Made by a program: the position numbers and the translations under genes. DNA of 64,000 nt, taken from the NCBI RefSeq assembly GCF_000716335.1, contig NZ_JOBL01000100.1, positions 1 to 64,000 on the forward strand, in the 5' to 3' direction. The stretch is from Streptomyces sp. NRRL S-118. GTDB lineage: Bacteria; Actinomycetota; Actinomycetes; Streptomycetales; Streptomycetaceae. A model generated the notes under the pieces. The model ran no database searches. It was not told where the DNA came from and saw nothing but the letters and a program-made list of their open reading frames with translations. This document shows, in pieces, positions 27,467-36,376 of the stretch (positions are counted from its first letter, which is position 1; every line of letters begins with the position of its first letter).

Positions 27467-29032
27467 GTGACGGACAGCGCTGGTACGCCCGCCGAGCCGC
27501 CCTCCGGGGCCGGGTCCGAGCCACGGCGTGCCGCCGCCCCGTCGAAGAAGCGCAGGAAGAAGCGGCCGCCCGCCGCGCGGCAGGGCGGCGGCGCGGGGGG
27601 CGGCGGCACCTCGACTTCCGGCGGGAAGGCGACGCCTCCGCGGGGCGCCTGGGCCGGGGGCGCCGGACCCGGCAGAACCGCCGGACCGGATGACGGGGCC
27701 GCCGGACCGGATGACCGGACCGCCGGACCGGACAGGGCTGCCGGACCGGATGACCGGGCCGCCGGACCGGACGGCCACGACGGCCCGGCCCTCGCGCACG
27801 GCCCCGCGGGCGGTCCCCCGCCACCAGGTGGCGTGCCACCGGCCGGGGCGCCGGGGGACCCGTATCCCCCGGGCGGCCGCGCACGGCGGTGGCTGCGCTG
27901 GGGGGCGCTCGGGGCCTCGGTCCTGGTGCTCGTGGCCGCGGGAGGCGGGTGGTGGCTGTACCGGAAGCTCGACAGCAACATCACCACCGACACGACCGCC
28001 GCCGACGAGCTGGCGCGGTACGAGAAGGAGCGGCCGTCCTCGCTGGTGCGCGGGGCACGGAACATCCTGCTCATCGGGTCGGACACCCGCGCCGGGGACA
28101 ACGCCAAGTACGGCCGCGACAAGGGCGAACAGCGTTCCGACACCACGATCCTGCTGCACATCGCCGCCAACGGGCGCAGTGTCACCGCCGTTTCGCTGCC
28201 GCGGGACCTGATGGTGGAGGTCCCGAGCTGCCGGGGGCGGAACGGGGTCCGCACCCGGCCGCAGTTCACCCAGTTCAACGCGGCGTACCAGCTCGGTGGC
28301 ACCGCCTGCACCATCCGGACCGTCGAGAAGATGACCCGGATCCGCATCGACCACCACATGGTGATCGACTTCCGGGGCTTCAAGGACATGGTGGACGCCG
28401 TCGGCGGAGTCCGCGTCTGCGTCGCCGAGCCGATCGACGACCCGGACGCGCAGGTGAGGCTCAAACGCGGCGCCCAGACGCTCCGGGGTGAGCAGGCCCT
28501 CGGCTACGTACGGGCGCGCAAGTCGCTCGGCAACGGCAGTGACACCGAACGCATGGACCGCCAGCAGCAGTTCCTCGGCGCGCTGGTCAACAAGGTCCAG
28601 AGCAACGGTGTCCTGCTCAACCCGGCCCGGCTCTACCCGGTCCTGGACGCCGCCACGAAGTCGATCACCACCGACCCGGGTCTCGACTCGCTCAAGGACC
28701 TGTACGACCTGGCACGCGCCCTGCGGAGCGTACCGACCGAAAAAGTGCAGTTCCTCACGGTGCCCCGGCAGCCGTACACCGGGGACCCCAACCGGGACAT
28801 GCTCGTCCAGCCGAAGGCCGACAGCCTCTTCAAACGGTTGCGCGCCGACGCGCCGGTCGTGGTCGTCTCCGGCGACAAACGGCCCGGTCGCGGGAAGTCG
28901 GACGAGGACGAGTCGTCGAGCCCGTCCGCGACCCCGACCTTCGCGGGCACCAACGCGGCCGCCGGCACCTGCGGGCAAAGAGAAGGCAAGAGGCAGGGCA
29001 AAACTGCTGGTGGGTCGAACGGCGGTCTATGA
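27467..29032 (+). CDS. LCP (LytR-CpsA-Psr) family protein 1
   Basis: 521 residues from a GTG. A basic and Pro/Gly-rich cytoplasmic N-terminus (1-140) contains a tandem AGPDD(R/G) repeat encoded by 15-bp DNA repeats (about 27680-27775). One transmembrane helix is at about 144-166, and the LCP domain (about 199-420) is extracellular, with ILLIGSDTRAG, the Arg/Asp of EQRSDTTILLH and VSLPRD (243-247). LCP enzymes transfer polyprenyl-pyrophosphate-linked glycopolymers (teichoic acid or other wall glycans) to peptidoglycan. It has no C-terminal LytR_C domain; instead it ends in a Ser/Pro/Gly-rich tail. First of three LCP genes in the same direction. Confidence 0.92.
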   Translation: MTDSAGTPAEPPSGAGSEPRRAAAPSKKRRKKRPPAARQGGGAGGGGTSTSGGKATPPRGAWAGGAGPGRTAGPDDGAAGPDDRTAGPDRAAGPDDRAAGPDGHDGPALAHGPAGGPPPPGGVPPAGAPGDPYPPGGRARRWLRWGALGASVLVLVAAGGGWWLYRKLDSNITTDTTAADELARYEKERPSSLVRGARNILLIGSDTRAGDNAKYGRDKGEQRSDTTILLHIAANGRSVTAVSLPRDLMVEVPSCRGRNGVRTRPQFTQFNAAYQLGGTACTIRTVEKMTRIRIDHHMVIDFRGFKDMVDAVGGVRVCVAEPIDDPDAQVRLKRGAQTLRGEQALGYVRARKSLGNGSDTERMDRQQQFLGALVNKVQSNGVLLNPARLYPVLDAATKSITTDPGLDSLKDLYDLARALRSVPTEKVQFLTVPRQPYTGDPNRDMLVQPKADSLFKRLRADAPVVVVSGDKRPGRGKSDEDESSSPSATPTFAGTNAAAGTCGQREGKRQGKTAGGSNGGL

Positions 29033-29228
29033 CGATTGGGCGGATTGCCCGGTTGTAAGGGGCGTGGAATTTGTCACGGGCGTCGCCCGGCGCTGAACTG
29101 AGCGGATAGTGTGACGCGATCCGGTCGGTCCGGCCGCGAGGTCGTGCACCGCCGGATTTTCGAACCGAGCGTCTCCTTTCCGGGGGGAGGGGCGCCTCGA
29201 GTGGCACCGACGGAGGACTCAAGCAACC

Positions 29229-30935
29229 GTGGATGCGCAGAGCCGTGGGCGGGTGGACGACATCGACCCCGCAGACCAGTGGGTACTCAACCCGGACACC
29301 GGCAACTACGAACTGCGACTGGACGAATCCGCACAGCAAGCCAAGGTGACTCCGCCGCGCAGTGCCTCCTCCTCCGCCACTTCCCGCAGGTCACGCACGA
29401 CGGCCGCCCCCGGTCGCTCCGTCCCCGGCCAGCGCGGGCGGCGCGGTGCGGAAGCGGCGGACGTCGGCGGTGGCCGCCGCAAGCGCAAGCAGAAGAAGTC
29501 CCGGAAGAAGAAGGCGCTGTTGTGGACGGCGGGCGTCATGGGCGTCGTCGTGGTCGGCGCCTCGGTGGGCGCGTACCTCATCTACGACCGTCTCAACGGC
29601 AACCTCAACACGGTGGACGTCGGTGACGCGGCCAACGGCGGGTCCCTCAAGGACGGGCCCATCAACATCCTGCTCATCGGCTCCGACGTCCGCACCGGCG
29701 AGGGCAACGAGAGCTACGGCGACCGGCAGAACACCACCGGGCACGCCGACACGACGTTCCTCTTCCACGTCTCCGAGGACCGTACGAACGCGACGGCGAT
29801 AAGCATCCCCCGCGACTTGATGATCGACATCCCGGACTGCCCCACGAAGCAGCCGGACGGCTCGACCAAGGTGATCCCCGGCTCGCCGTACAAGAAGTTC
29901 AACGAGAGCTTCGGCGTGAACGGCCGTGACCCGGGCTGCACCATGCGGACCGTCAAGCAGATCACCGGCATCCCGATCGACCACTTCATGATGGCCGACT
30001 TCAACGCGGTGAAGACGCTCACCACCGCGATCGGCGGTGTGAAGGTCTGTCTGAAGGAGCCCATCAAGGACCCGGACTACTCCCAGCTGGACCTGCCGGC
30101 CGGTGAGCACGTCCTCCAGGGCGAGCAGGCGCTGGCGTTCCTGCGCAACCGGCACGGGCTGGGCAACGAGAGCGACCTCGACCGGATCAAGATGCAGCAG
30201 CAGTTCGTCGCGTCGATGATCCGGACGATGAAGGAGGACACCCTCGGCAGCCCGACGAAGATGCTGGACCTCGCGGACGCGGCGACCAAGGCGCTCACCG
30301 TGGACAAGGGCATCGGCGACATCCCGGCGCTGACGGCCCTCGCCAAGGAACTCGGCGGGATCAACCTCAAGAACATCTCCTTCATGACGGTCCCGGTGGT
30401 CGACAACCCGAGGGAGACGGTCAAGGCGACCGTGGTCCTCGACGAGACCAAGGCCCCCGACGTCTTCCGCATGGTGCAGAACGACGTCTCCTTCACCGAG
30501 GTGAAGAAGAAGGAGAAGGAGGCCAAGAGCAAGCAGGCCGCACTCCTCAAGGGCCCCCGGGCGAAGGCGTCCGACGTACGCGTCGACGTCTACAACGGCA
30601 GCGGCCAGACCGGCGCCGCGCAGAAGACCCTCGACTGGCTGCAGAACGAACAGGGCGTGCTCAAGTCGTCGAACAAGAGCAACGCACCGGAGAAGATCGC
30701 CAAGACGACACTGGAGTTCGCGCCGAACCAGGCCGACCAGGCCCGCAAGCTCGCGGACTTGATGGGTCTGCCCGCGACGGCGCTGAAGCAGGGGACCACG
30801 GACGCCGAGGGGCTCCAGGCGATGGTGCTGACGCTCGGCGGGGACTTCAAGGGGGCCGGAGTTCCGCTCACCGGTCCGGTGAAGGCGCCGGACGTGGAGA
30901 AGGTAGAGGCGGACAAGCAGGTATGCGCGCAGTGA
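29229..30935 (+). CDS. LCP family protein 2, with LytR_C domain
   Basis: 568 residues from a GTG. The cytoplasmic N-terminus starts with a DPADQWVLNPDTGNYELRL segment and ends in a strongly basic RKRKQKKSRKKK run before the transmembrane helix (about 96-119). The LCP domain runs from about 146 to 400, with INILLIGSDVRTGEG, the Asp of HADTTFLFH and ISIPRD (192-196). A LytR_C domain follows at about 446-545 (VRVDVYNGSGQTGAA). Role: ligation of envelope glycopolymers to peptidoglycan. There are 196 bp between LCP1 and this gene and a GATAGTGT -10-like motif near 29104, so it may have its own promoter. Confidence 0.93.
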   Translation: MDAQSRGRVDDIDPADQWVLNPDTGNYELRLDESAQQAKVTPPRSASSSATSRRSRTTAAPGRSVPGQRGRRGAEAADVGGGRRKRKQKKSRKKKALLWTAGVMGVVVVGASVGAYLIYDRLNGNLNTVDVGDAANGGSLKDGPINILLIGSDVRTGEGNESYGDRQNTTGHADTTFLFHVSEDRTNATAISIPRDLMIDIPDCPTKQPDGSTKVIPGSPYKKFNESFGVNGRDPGCTMRTVKQITGIPIDHFMMADFNAVKTLTTAIGGVKVCLKEPIKDPDYSQLDLPAGEHVLQGEQALAFLRNRHGLGNESDLDRIKMQQQFVASMIRTMKEDTLGSPTKMLDLADAATKALTVDKGIGDIPALTALAKELGGINLKNISFMTVPVVDNPRETVKATVVLDETKAPDVFRMVQNDVSFTEVKKKEKEAKSKQAALLKGPRAKASDVRVDVYNGSGQTGAAQKTLDWLQNEQGVLKSSNKSNAPEKIAKTTLEFAPNQADQARKLADLMGLPATALKQGTTDAEGLQAMVLTLGGDFKGAGVPLTGPVKAPDVEKVEADKQVCAQ

Positions 30936-30965
30936 CGCGTACCTGAGCGACGGGGGGAACCTGGG

Positions 30966-32756
30966 GTGGGACAGAGGAGCGTGCGCGGGGAGGGGACGCA
31001 GGACCGCGCACCGCAAGCCCGTGATCTGGGCTGGGACGACAGCCTCTACGGGGAGGACGGTGCCGAGGGGGACGGCCCCGCGGAAGGCGGCAGCGGCCGC
31101 AAGAGCCGGACCGCGGCCGCCGGCACCGTGCCGGCGCAGGGGACGCGGCGGGCCGGGGAGACCCCGGAGCCGGGGGCGGCAGCCGGTTCCGACGGCGGCA
31201 GCGGTCGCCGGCGCGGCGATGCCGGAGGCCCCGACGGCCCCGCGGGCGCACAGGCCGCACGGCACGGCAGGAAGGACAGACGGCGCGTCCTGCGCTGGGT
31301 CGCCTCCGTGCTGTCGCTGCTGATACTGGGGACGGCCGGCGCCGGTTACCTGTACTACCAGCACCTCAACGACAACATAAAGAAGGACGAGCTCAACCTC
31401 GGCAAGAACAGGATGCCGGAGCACAAGGCCAACGCCGCCGGCCAGACCCCGCTGAACATCCTCCTCATCGGCTCCGACGCCCGGGACTCCAAGGAGAACC
31501 AGGCGCTGGGCGGTGCCAAGGAGACCTTCAACGGCGTGGCCCTGGCGGACGTGCAGATGCTCATCCACCTCTCCGCCGACCGCAGCAACGTCTCCGTGGT
31601 GAGCATGCCGCGCGACACCATGCTGAAGATCCCGGAGTGCAAGGACCCGGGGACCGGCAAGGTGTACGCGGAACGCCGGTTCGCCCAGACCAACGAGTCG
31701 CTGGGCCGGGGCGGCCCGGGCTGCACGGTCGCCACCTGGTACGAGCTGACCGGCATCACCATCGACCACTTCATGATGATCGACTTCGCCGGTGTGGTGT
31801 CGATGGCCGACGCCGTCGGCGGCGTACCCGTCTGCGTGGACAAGAACATCCACTCCCGCACCAGGACCGGCGAGGGTTCGGGTCTCAAGCTCCCGAAGGG
31901 CACGCACCCGGTCAAGGGTGAGCAGGCCCTCCAGTGGCTGCGCACGCGGTACGGCTTCGGCGACGGCAGCGACCTGTACCGGGCCCGCGCCCAGCACATG
32001 TACATGAACTCGATGGTCCGGGAGCTGCGCGCCAACACGAAGCTCACCGACCCCAACAAGCTGCGCAAGCTCGCGGAGGCCGCGACCGATGCGCTGACCG
32101 TGGACGAGGGGCTCGGCACCATCTCGAAGCTGTACGACCTGGCCGAGGAGCTCAAGAGCGTCCCGACCGCGCGCATCACCATGACGACGATGCCCAACGT
32201 CTACTCCACCCGGCGCCTGGGCAAGGTCGAGCCCAAGCCGGGCGAGGCCGAGCAGCTCTTCGAGATGATCCGCGAGGACGTCCCGCTGGACGGCAAGGCG
32301 TCCAAGCGGAAGCCGGCCGCCGCGTCCAAGGACCCGGTGGCGCCCGCCGCCGAGACGGAGGTGATGGTGCAGAACGGCACCTACACCGCCCAGTCGGGGT
32401 CGGTGGGGGGACGCGCGACGGCGATCGCCGGGGTGCTGTCGGGCAAGGGCTGGACCAGGACGGTGGCCGACTCGGCGTCCAACGCGCAGGCGAAGACGGT
32501 CGTGCAGTACCCGGGGACGGAGCTGGAGGGGGACGCGCAGGCGGTCGCCAAGGCGCTCGGCATCCCGGTCTCGTCGGTGAAGAAGTCCGCCGCCGTCACG
32601 CGCATCACCGTCGTCGTGGGCGCCGACTGGCGGGAGGGCGACGCCTATCCGAAGGCGGCGGCCAGGAAGGACGGCAAGACGCCGGAGTCGGCGAACGCGC
32701 TCCGCGCGGACGACACCAAGGCGTGCATGCCGGTGGACCCGAACTTCACCTGGTAG
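30966..32756 (+). CDS. LCP family protein 3, with LytR_C domain
   Basis: 596 residues from a GTG, 30 bp after LCP2, so probably cotranscribed. A Gly/Ala/Arg-rich cytoplasmic N-terminus precedes a transmembrane helix at about 108-131. The LCP core has LNILLIGSDARDS (163-175), LADVQMLIHLSADRS and VSMPRD (212-217). A C-terminal LytR_C-like domain (from about 460, EVMVQNGTYTAQSGS) follows, so two of the three clustered LCPs carry it. It probably attaches a wall glycopolymer. A terminator hairpin follows at 32772. Confidence 0.93.
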   Translation: MGQRSVRGEGTQDRAPQARDLGWDDSLYGEDGAEGDGPAEGGSGRKSRTAAAGTVPAQGTRRAGETPEPGAAAGSDGGSGRRRGDAGGPDGPAGAQAARHGRKDRRRVLRWVASVLSLLILGTAGAGYLYYQHLNDNIKKDELNLGKNRMPEHKANAAGQTPLNILLIGSDARDSKENQALGGAKETFNGVALADVQMLIHLSADRSNVSVVSMPRDTMLKIPECKDPGTGKVYAERRFAQTNESLGRGGPGCTVATWYELTGITIDHFMMIDFAGVVSMADAVGGVPVCVDKNIHSRTRTGEGSGLKLPKGTHPVKGEQALQWLRTRYGFGDGSDLYRARAQHMYMNSMVRELRANTKLTDPNKLRKLAEAATDALTVDEGLGTISKLYDLAEELKSVPTARITMTTMPNVYSTRRLGKVEPKPGEAEQLFEMIREDVPLDGKASKRKPAAASKDPVAPAAETEVMVQNGTYTAQSGSVGGRATAIAGVLSGKGWTRTVADSASNAQAKTVVQYPGTELEGDAQAVAKALGIPVSSVKKSAAVTRITVVVGADWREGDAYPKAAARKDGKTPESANALRADDTKACMPVDPNFTW

Positions 32757-32771
32757 GCGGGCGCGGACAGC

Positions 32772-32803
32772 AGGGCCCCGGGGCGTGGTCGCCCCGGGGC
32801 CCT
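32772..32803. terminator. Bidirectional hairpin terminator
   Basis: A perfect 13-bp stem (32772-32784 with 32791-32803) and a 6-nt loop sit in the 60-bp space between the convergent LCP3 and GT2 genes, so the hairpin can end transcription from both sides. Confidence 0.8.
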
Positions 32804-32816
32804 TCCCGTACCGCCG

Positions 32817-33830
32817 TCAGGCCGTGGTGGAGAGCACCGCGGGCCGGCGGCTCGCGATGACCTTCTTCGCCAGGGAGCGGGGGCTGGTGAGGAAGCCGTA
32901 CCCCCACGACATGTGCATCGTCGCCAGGGCCACGGGGATCCGGACGCGGGCCTTCCACGGCAGGCCGCGGCCCGCCGGGACGGAGCCCGCGACGATGGCC
33001 GCGAGGTAGCCGCCGGGGACGACGAAGCCGAGCGGCGTGAGCGTCGCGCCGACCACGATGCCCGCCGCGATGGCGCAGACGGCGGTCGGCGGGGCGAGGT
33101 AGCGGAGGTTGATGGAGCCCTGGTGGTAGCGGGCGACGACGTGGCGCCAGCGGCCGTAGTCCTTGTACTGCTTCGCCAGCGCGCGGACCGAGGGCCGCGG
33201 CCGGTACTGGACCTTCAGCTCGGGCGAGAACCAGATGAGGCCGCCCGCCTCGCGGATGCGGAAGTTCAGCTCCCAGTCCTGGGCGCGGATGAACTCCTCG
33301 TTGTACCCGCCCTGCTGCTCGAGGGCCTCACGCCGGAAGACACCCAGGTAGACGGTCTCCGCGGGGCCGGCCTCGCCGCCGGTGTGGAAGGCGGCGTTGC
33401 CGACGCCGATCCTCGACGTCATGGCGGCGGCGACCGCGTGCTCCCAGTCGTTCTCGCCCTCGGCGTGCATGATGCCGCCGACGTTCTGCGCGCCGGTCTC
33501 CTCCAGGAGCCGGACGGCGGTCGCGATGTAGTTCGGCGAGAGCATGCCGTGCCCGTCGACGCGCACCACGATCGGGTGACGGGACGCCTTGATGGCGGCG
33601 TTGAGGGCCGCGGGCGTACGGCCCGTGGGGTTGGGCACGGTGTGGACGCGCGGGTCCTCCCCCACGAGCTCGGCGGCGATCTCGTCCGTACGGTCCGTGG
33701 ACGGGCCGAGGGCAATCACCACCTCCATCTCGCCGTCGTACTCCTGCTCGAGAATGTGACGGACCGAGGCGCGCAGGTGCCGCTCCTCGTTGAGGACCGG
33801 CATGATCACGGAGACGGGAGGCAGGGGCAT
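32817..33830 (-). CDS. Glycosyltransferase family 2 membrane protein
   Basis: 337 residues from the ATG (MPLPPVSVIMPVLNEE). The GT-A domain (5-235) has VSVIMPVLNEERHLRASV, the RVDGHG metal/donor motif and an RAQDWELNFRIREAGG acceptor-side motif. Two hydrophobic segments near 245-300 anchor the C-terminus to the membrane. It resembles enzymes that load sugars on lipid carriers for envelope polysaccharides. Its place between LCP genes suggests it builds or modifies a glycopolymer that those LCP proteins attach, but this is inferred from neighbourhood only. Confidence 0.9.
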   Translation of the reverse strand: MPLPPVSVIMPVLNEERHLRASVRHILEQEYDGEMEVVIALGPSTDRTDEIAAELVGEDPRVHTVPNPTGRTPAALNAAIKASRHPIVVRVDGHGMLSPNYIATAVRLLEETGAQNVGGIMHAEGENDWEHAVAAAMTSRIGVGNAAFHTGGEAGPAETVYLGVFRREALEQQGGYNEEFIRAQDWELNFRIREAGGLIWFSPELKVQYRPRPSVRALAKQYKDYGRWRHVVARYHQGSINLRYLAPPTAVCAIAAGIVVGATLTPLGFVVPGGYLAAIVAGSVPAGRGLPWKARVRIPVALATMHMSWGYGFLTSPRSLAKKVIASRRPAVLSTTA

Positions 33831-34032
33831 GGTTCCTCGGGGGTACGGGATCGTCCCCCCGAGGACGGCGGCCCCGGGGGCCGGGGGTCGCCCCCCGGAG
33901 GACAGCGGTATCGCCCGCCACGTTACCGCGAACGGGGGACACCGGTGCGCGCCGCCCGGGCGATGCGGGCGGCCGCTGATCGTATGGGCCTACTGTGCTC
34001 ATGATCCCCTTGCGCCCACGGAGGTGTCCTTC

Positions 34033-35541
34033 GTGCCCACGCCGCCCCGCCGCCCCGTCCGCCCCAGGCCGCCCGCGCCCGGGCGCCCGAGACGGCCGGG
34101 CCCCCAGCAGGGCCACCGGGAGCCCGAACCGGGCCGGCGGCCGGCGGCGCGCGGTGGTGTGCGGCCGCGGTGGGGGATGCGTGCGGTGACGACGCTGTCC
34201 GTGCTGGTGCTGTGCGCGGGCGGCATCGGGCACGCGGTGGTGACCAGCCTGGACACCGGGATCGGCCGGGTGGACCCCTTCCGCGACATGAAGAACCGGC
34301 CCGAGGCCGGTCACGGCACCAACATCCTGCTCGTCGGCACCGACGGCCGGGACCGGATCACCCCCGCGGAGAAGCAGCGGTACCGGCTCGGCGGCGCGGG
34401 CTGCCGCTGCACCGACACGATCATGCTGGTGCACATCTCCGCCGACCGGAAGCGGGCCAGCATGGTGTCGCTCCCCCGCGACTCGTACGCGGAGATCCCC
34501 GAGCACACCGATCCGGCCGGCAAGCACCACTCCAAGCACCCGGTGAAGCTGAACGCGGCGTACGCGGAGGGCGGCCCCCAGCTGACGGTGCGGACCGTGG
34601 AACACATGACCGGCGTCAAGGTCGACCACTACCTGGAGGTGGACTTCACCAGCTTCATGCGGACCGTGGACGCGGTCGGCGGGGTCAGGATCTGCACCGC
34701 CAAGCCGATCAAGGACGCCTACACCGGTCTCGCCCTGACCGCCGGGACGCACGAGATGAACGGCGGGCAGGCGCTGCAGTACGTCCGCTCCCGCCATGTC
34801 GACGGGGCGGCCGACCTGGGCCGGATGCAGCGCCAGCAGCGCTTCATGGCCGCGCTCATCGACCGGGCGACCAGCGAGGGCGTGCTGCTGAACCCGGTCA
34901 GGTTCCAGGAGGTCCTCAGCTCGGTGCTCAGCTCCGTACGGGCCGACGAGGGGTTCCGCACGCAGGAGATGCTGGCGCTGGCGAAGGCCATGCGGGGCTT
35001 CAAGGCGGCGTCGTCCGAGTTCACCTCCGTGCCCGTCACCAATGCGAGCTTCCCGGTGAAGGGGCTCGGCTCGACGGTGAGGTGGGACCCGGTGAAGTCG
35101 AAGAAGCTGTTCCGGGCGCTGCGCGAGGACAAGCCGCTGGCCCCGTACGTGCCGCGCAGCACCTCGCGCAAGAAGCTCGTGGAGGTCTCGCCCCAGCAGA
35201 TCCGGGTGCAGGTCTACAACGGCACCCGGGTGCGCGGCCTGGGCGCCCGGGTCGACGCGGCGCTGCGGGCCACCGGCTTCCGCACGTCCGGGACGCCGCA
35301 GAACTGGGCGCGGCGCGACGTGACCCGCACCATCATCTGGTTCGACCCGCGCTGGGACCGTTCGGCGCGGTCCCTGGCCACCGCGCTGCCGGGCGCGGAA
35401 CTGCGGCCCGTCCCGCGCCAGGGCGCGACGCTGAAGGTGACTTCGGGCGAGAACTTCACGGGCGTGGTGCCGGTGCGGGCCGAGGACGCGCACCAGGGCA
35501 AGTTCGGCGTGGTCACCGGCGACCAGGTGGCCTGCACGTAG
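34033..35541 (+). CDS. LCP family protein 4, with LytR_C-like domain
   Basis: 502 residues. I chose the GTG at 34033 (MPTPPRRPVRP) because GGAGG sits eight bases upstream; a GTG at 34024 overlaps that ribosome site. The transmembrane helix is about 50-71. The LCP domain runs from about 96 to 330, with TNILLVGTDGRDR, the Asp of CRCTDTIMLVH and VSLPRD (145-150). The C-terminal domain is QIRVQVYNGTRVRGLGARVDAA and onwards. It carries Cys-Arg-Cys next to the catalytic Asp, unusual among the five LCPs here. It is divergent from the GT2 gene. Confidence 0.92.
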   Translation: MPTPPRRPVRPRPPAPGRPRRPGPQQGHREPEPGRRPAARGGVRPRWGMRAVTTLSVLVLCAGGIGHAVVTSLDTGIGRVDPFRDMKNRPEAGHGTNILLVGTDGRDRITPAEKQRYRLGGAGCRCTDTIMLVHISADRKRASMVSLPRDSYAEIPEHTDPAGKHHSKHPVKLNAAYAEGGPQLTVRTVEHMTGVKVDHYLEVDFTSFMRTVDAVGGVRICTAKPIKDAYTGLALTAGTHEMNGGQALQYVRSRHVDGAADLGRMQRQQRFMAALIDRATSEGVLLNPVRFQEVLSSVLSSVRADEGFRTQEMLALAKAMRGFKAASSEFTSVPVTNASFPVKGLGSTVRWDPVKSKKLFRALREDKPLAPYVPRSTSRKKLVEVSPQQIRVQVYNGTRVRGLGARVDAALRATGFRTSGTPQNWARRDVTRTIIWFDPRWDRSARSLATALPGAELRPVPRQGATLKVTSGENFTGVVPVRAEDAHQGKFGVVTGDQVACT

Positions 35542-35549
35542 CGGCGGGG

Positions 35550-35672
35550 TCAGGTGCCGGCGACGCCCGGCACGGCGAAGTCGTAGCCGCCGTAGGCGCC
35601 GGTCGCGCGGACGTTGGTCGGCCGGTGGCCGCGCCATCTCCTGGCCGGCGTGACGTACGCCACGTCGGGCAC
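35550..35672 (-). pseudogene. Short coding-like frame, possible gene remnant
   Basis: A 40-residue frame from GTG (MPDVAYVTPARRWRGHRPTN and onward to GVAGT) lies between the convergent LCP4 and thioesterase genes. Almost every codon ends in G or C (only AGA breaks the pattern), which in this genome marks real or formerly real coding sequence. There is no good ribosome site before the GTG. The same frame is open back into the thioesterase gene. I do not recognise the peptide (GAYGGYDFAVPG is its most distinctive part). It could be a small gene or the 3' remnant of a deleted one. Confidence 0.3.
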
Positions 35673-35700
35673 GCGGTGACATCGCGCGGATACGGCCTGC

Positions 35701-36258
35701 TCAGTCCTCCATGCCCTCCGCGGCGCGCTTCTCGCGCAGCTCCTTGATCGCGCGGCGGCGGGCCAGGCGGTGCGTGCGGCGGATCTGGGCCTCCTGGTAG
35801 CGGCGCTGGTCCCGCTCGGTCTCCGGTATGACCGGCGGTACGGGGCGAGGCTTGCCGTCCGCGTCGACCGCCGCGAAGACGAGGTACGCCGAGCCGACCT
35901 GGGTGGCGGGGGTGGACTCGTTCCAGCGCTCGGCCAGGACGCGGACGCCGACCTCCATGGAGGACCGTCCGGTCCAGTTGACCTGTGCCTTCACATGGAC
36001 GAGGTCACCCACCCTGACCGGCTCCAGGAACACCATCTCGTCCATGGACGCGGTGACCGCGGGGCCGCCGGAGTGGCGGCCCGCGACGGCTCCGGCCGCG
36101 TCGTCCACCAACTTCATGATCACGCCGCCGTGCACGGTGCCGAGGAGGTTCGTGTCGCTGCCGGTCATGATGTGGCTGAGGGTCGTCCGGGACGCCGACG
36201 TGGGCTTTCCCTCCAGCCGGGACGGCTGGAGACCCACCGGTGAGGCCTGATCTGTCAT
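35701..36258 (-). CDS. Acyl-CoA thioesterase (hotdog fold)
   Basis: 185 residues from the ATG (MTDQASPVGLQPSRLEG). A single hotdog domain (about 25-150) has the signature NLLGTVHGGVIMKLVDDAAG, with the conserved Asn-x-x-Gly-x-x-HGG pattern and an Asp pair. A later strand reads VHVKAQVNWTGRSSMEVGV, and SAYLVFAAVDADGKPRPVP follows. It hydrolyses acyl-CoA thioesters; chain-length preference cannot be read. The basic C-terminal helix (RRRAIKELREKRAAEG) is common in cytoplasmic actinobacterial members. It is divergent from LCP5 across 118 bp. Confidence 0.9.
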   Translation of the reverse strand: MTDQASPVGLQPSRLEGKPTSASRTTLSHIMTGSDTNLLGTVHGGVIMKLVDDAAGAVAGRHSGGPAVTASMDEMVFLEPVRVGDLVHVKAQVNWTGRSSMEVGVRVLAERWNESTPATQVGSAYLVFAAVDADGKPRPVPPVIPETERDQRRYQEAQIRRTHRLARRRAIKELREKRAAEGMED

Positions 36259-36376
36259 GCCCTCCACCCTATGCCCCACCTCGTTACGGCTTCATTGCAT
36301 CAGCTTCGCTACAGCCCTGACCCGATATCCCACCCACCCTGTGAGGCGCGCGGGGGCGGGCTGCACACTGGTCCGC

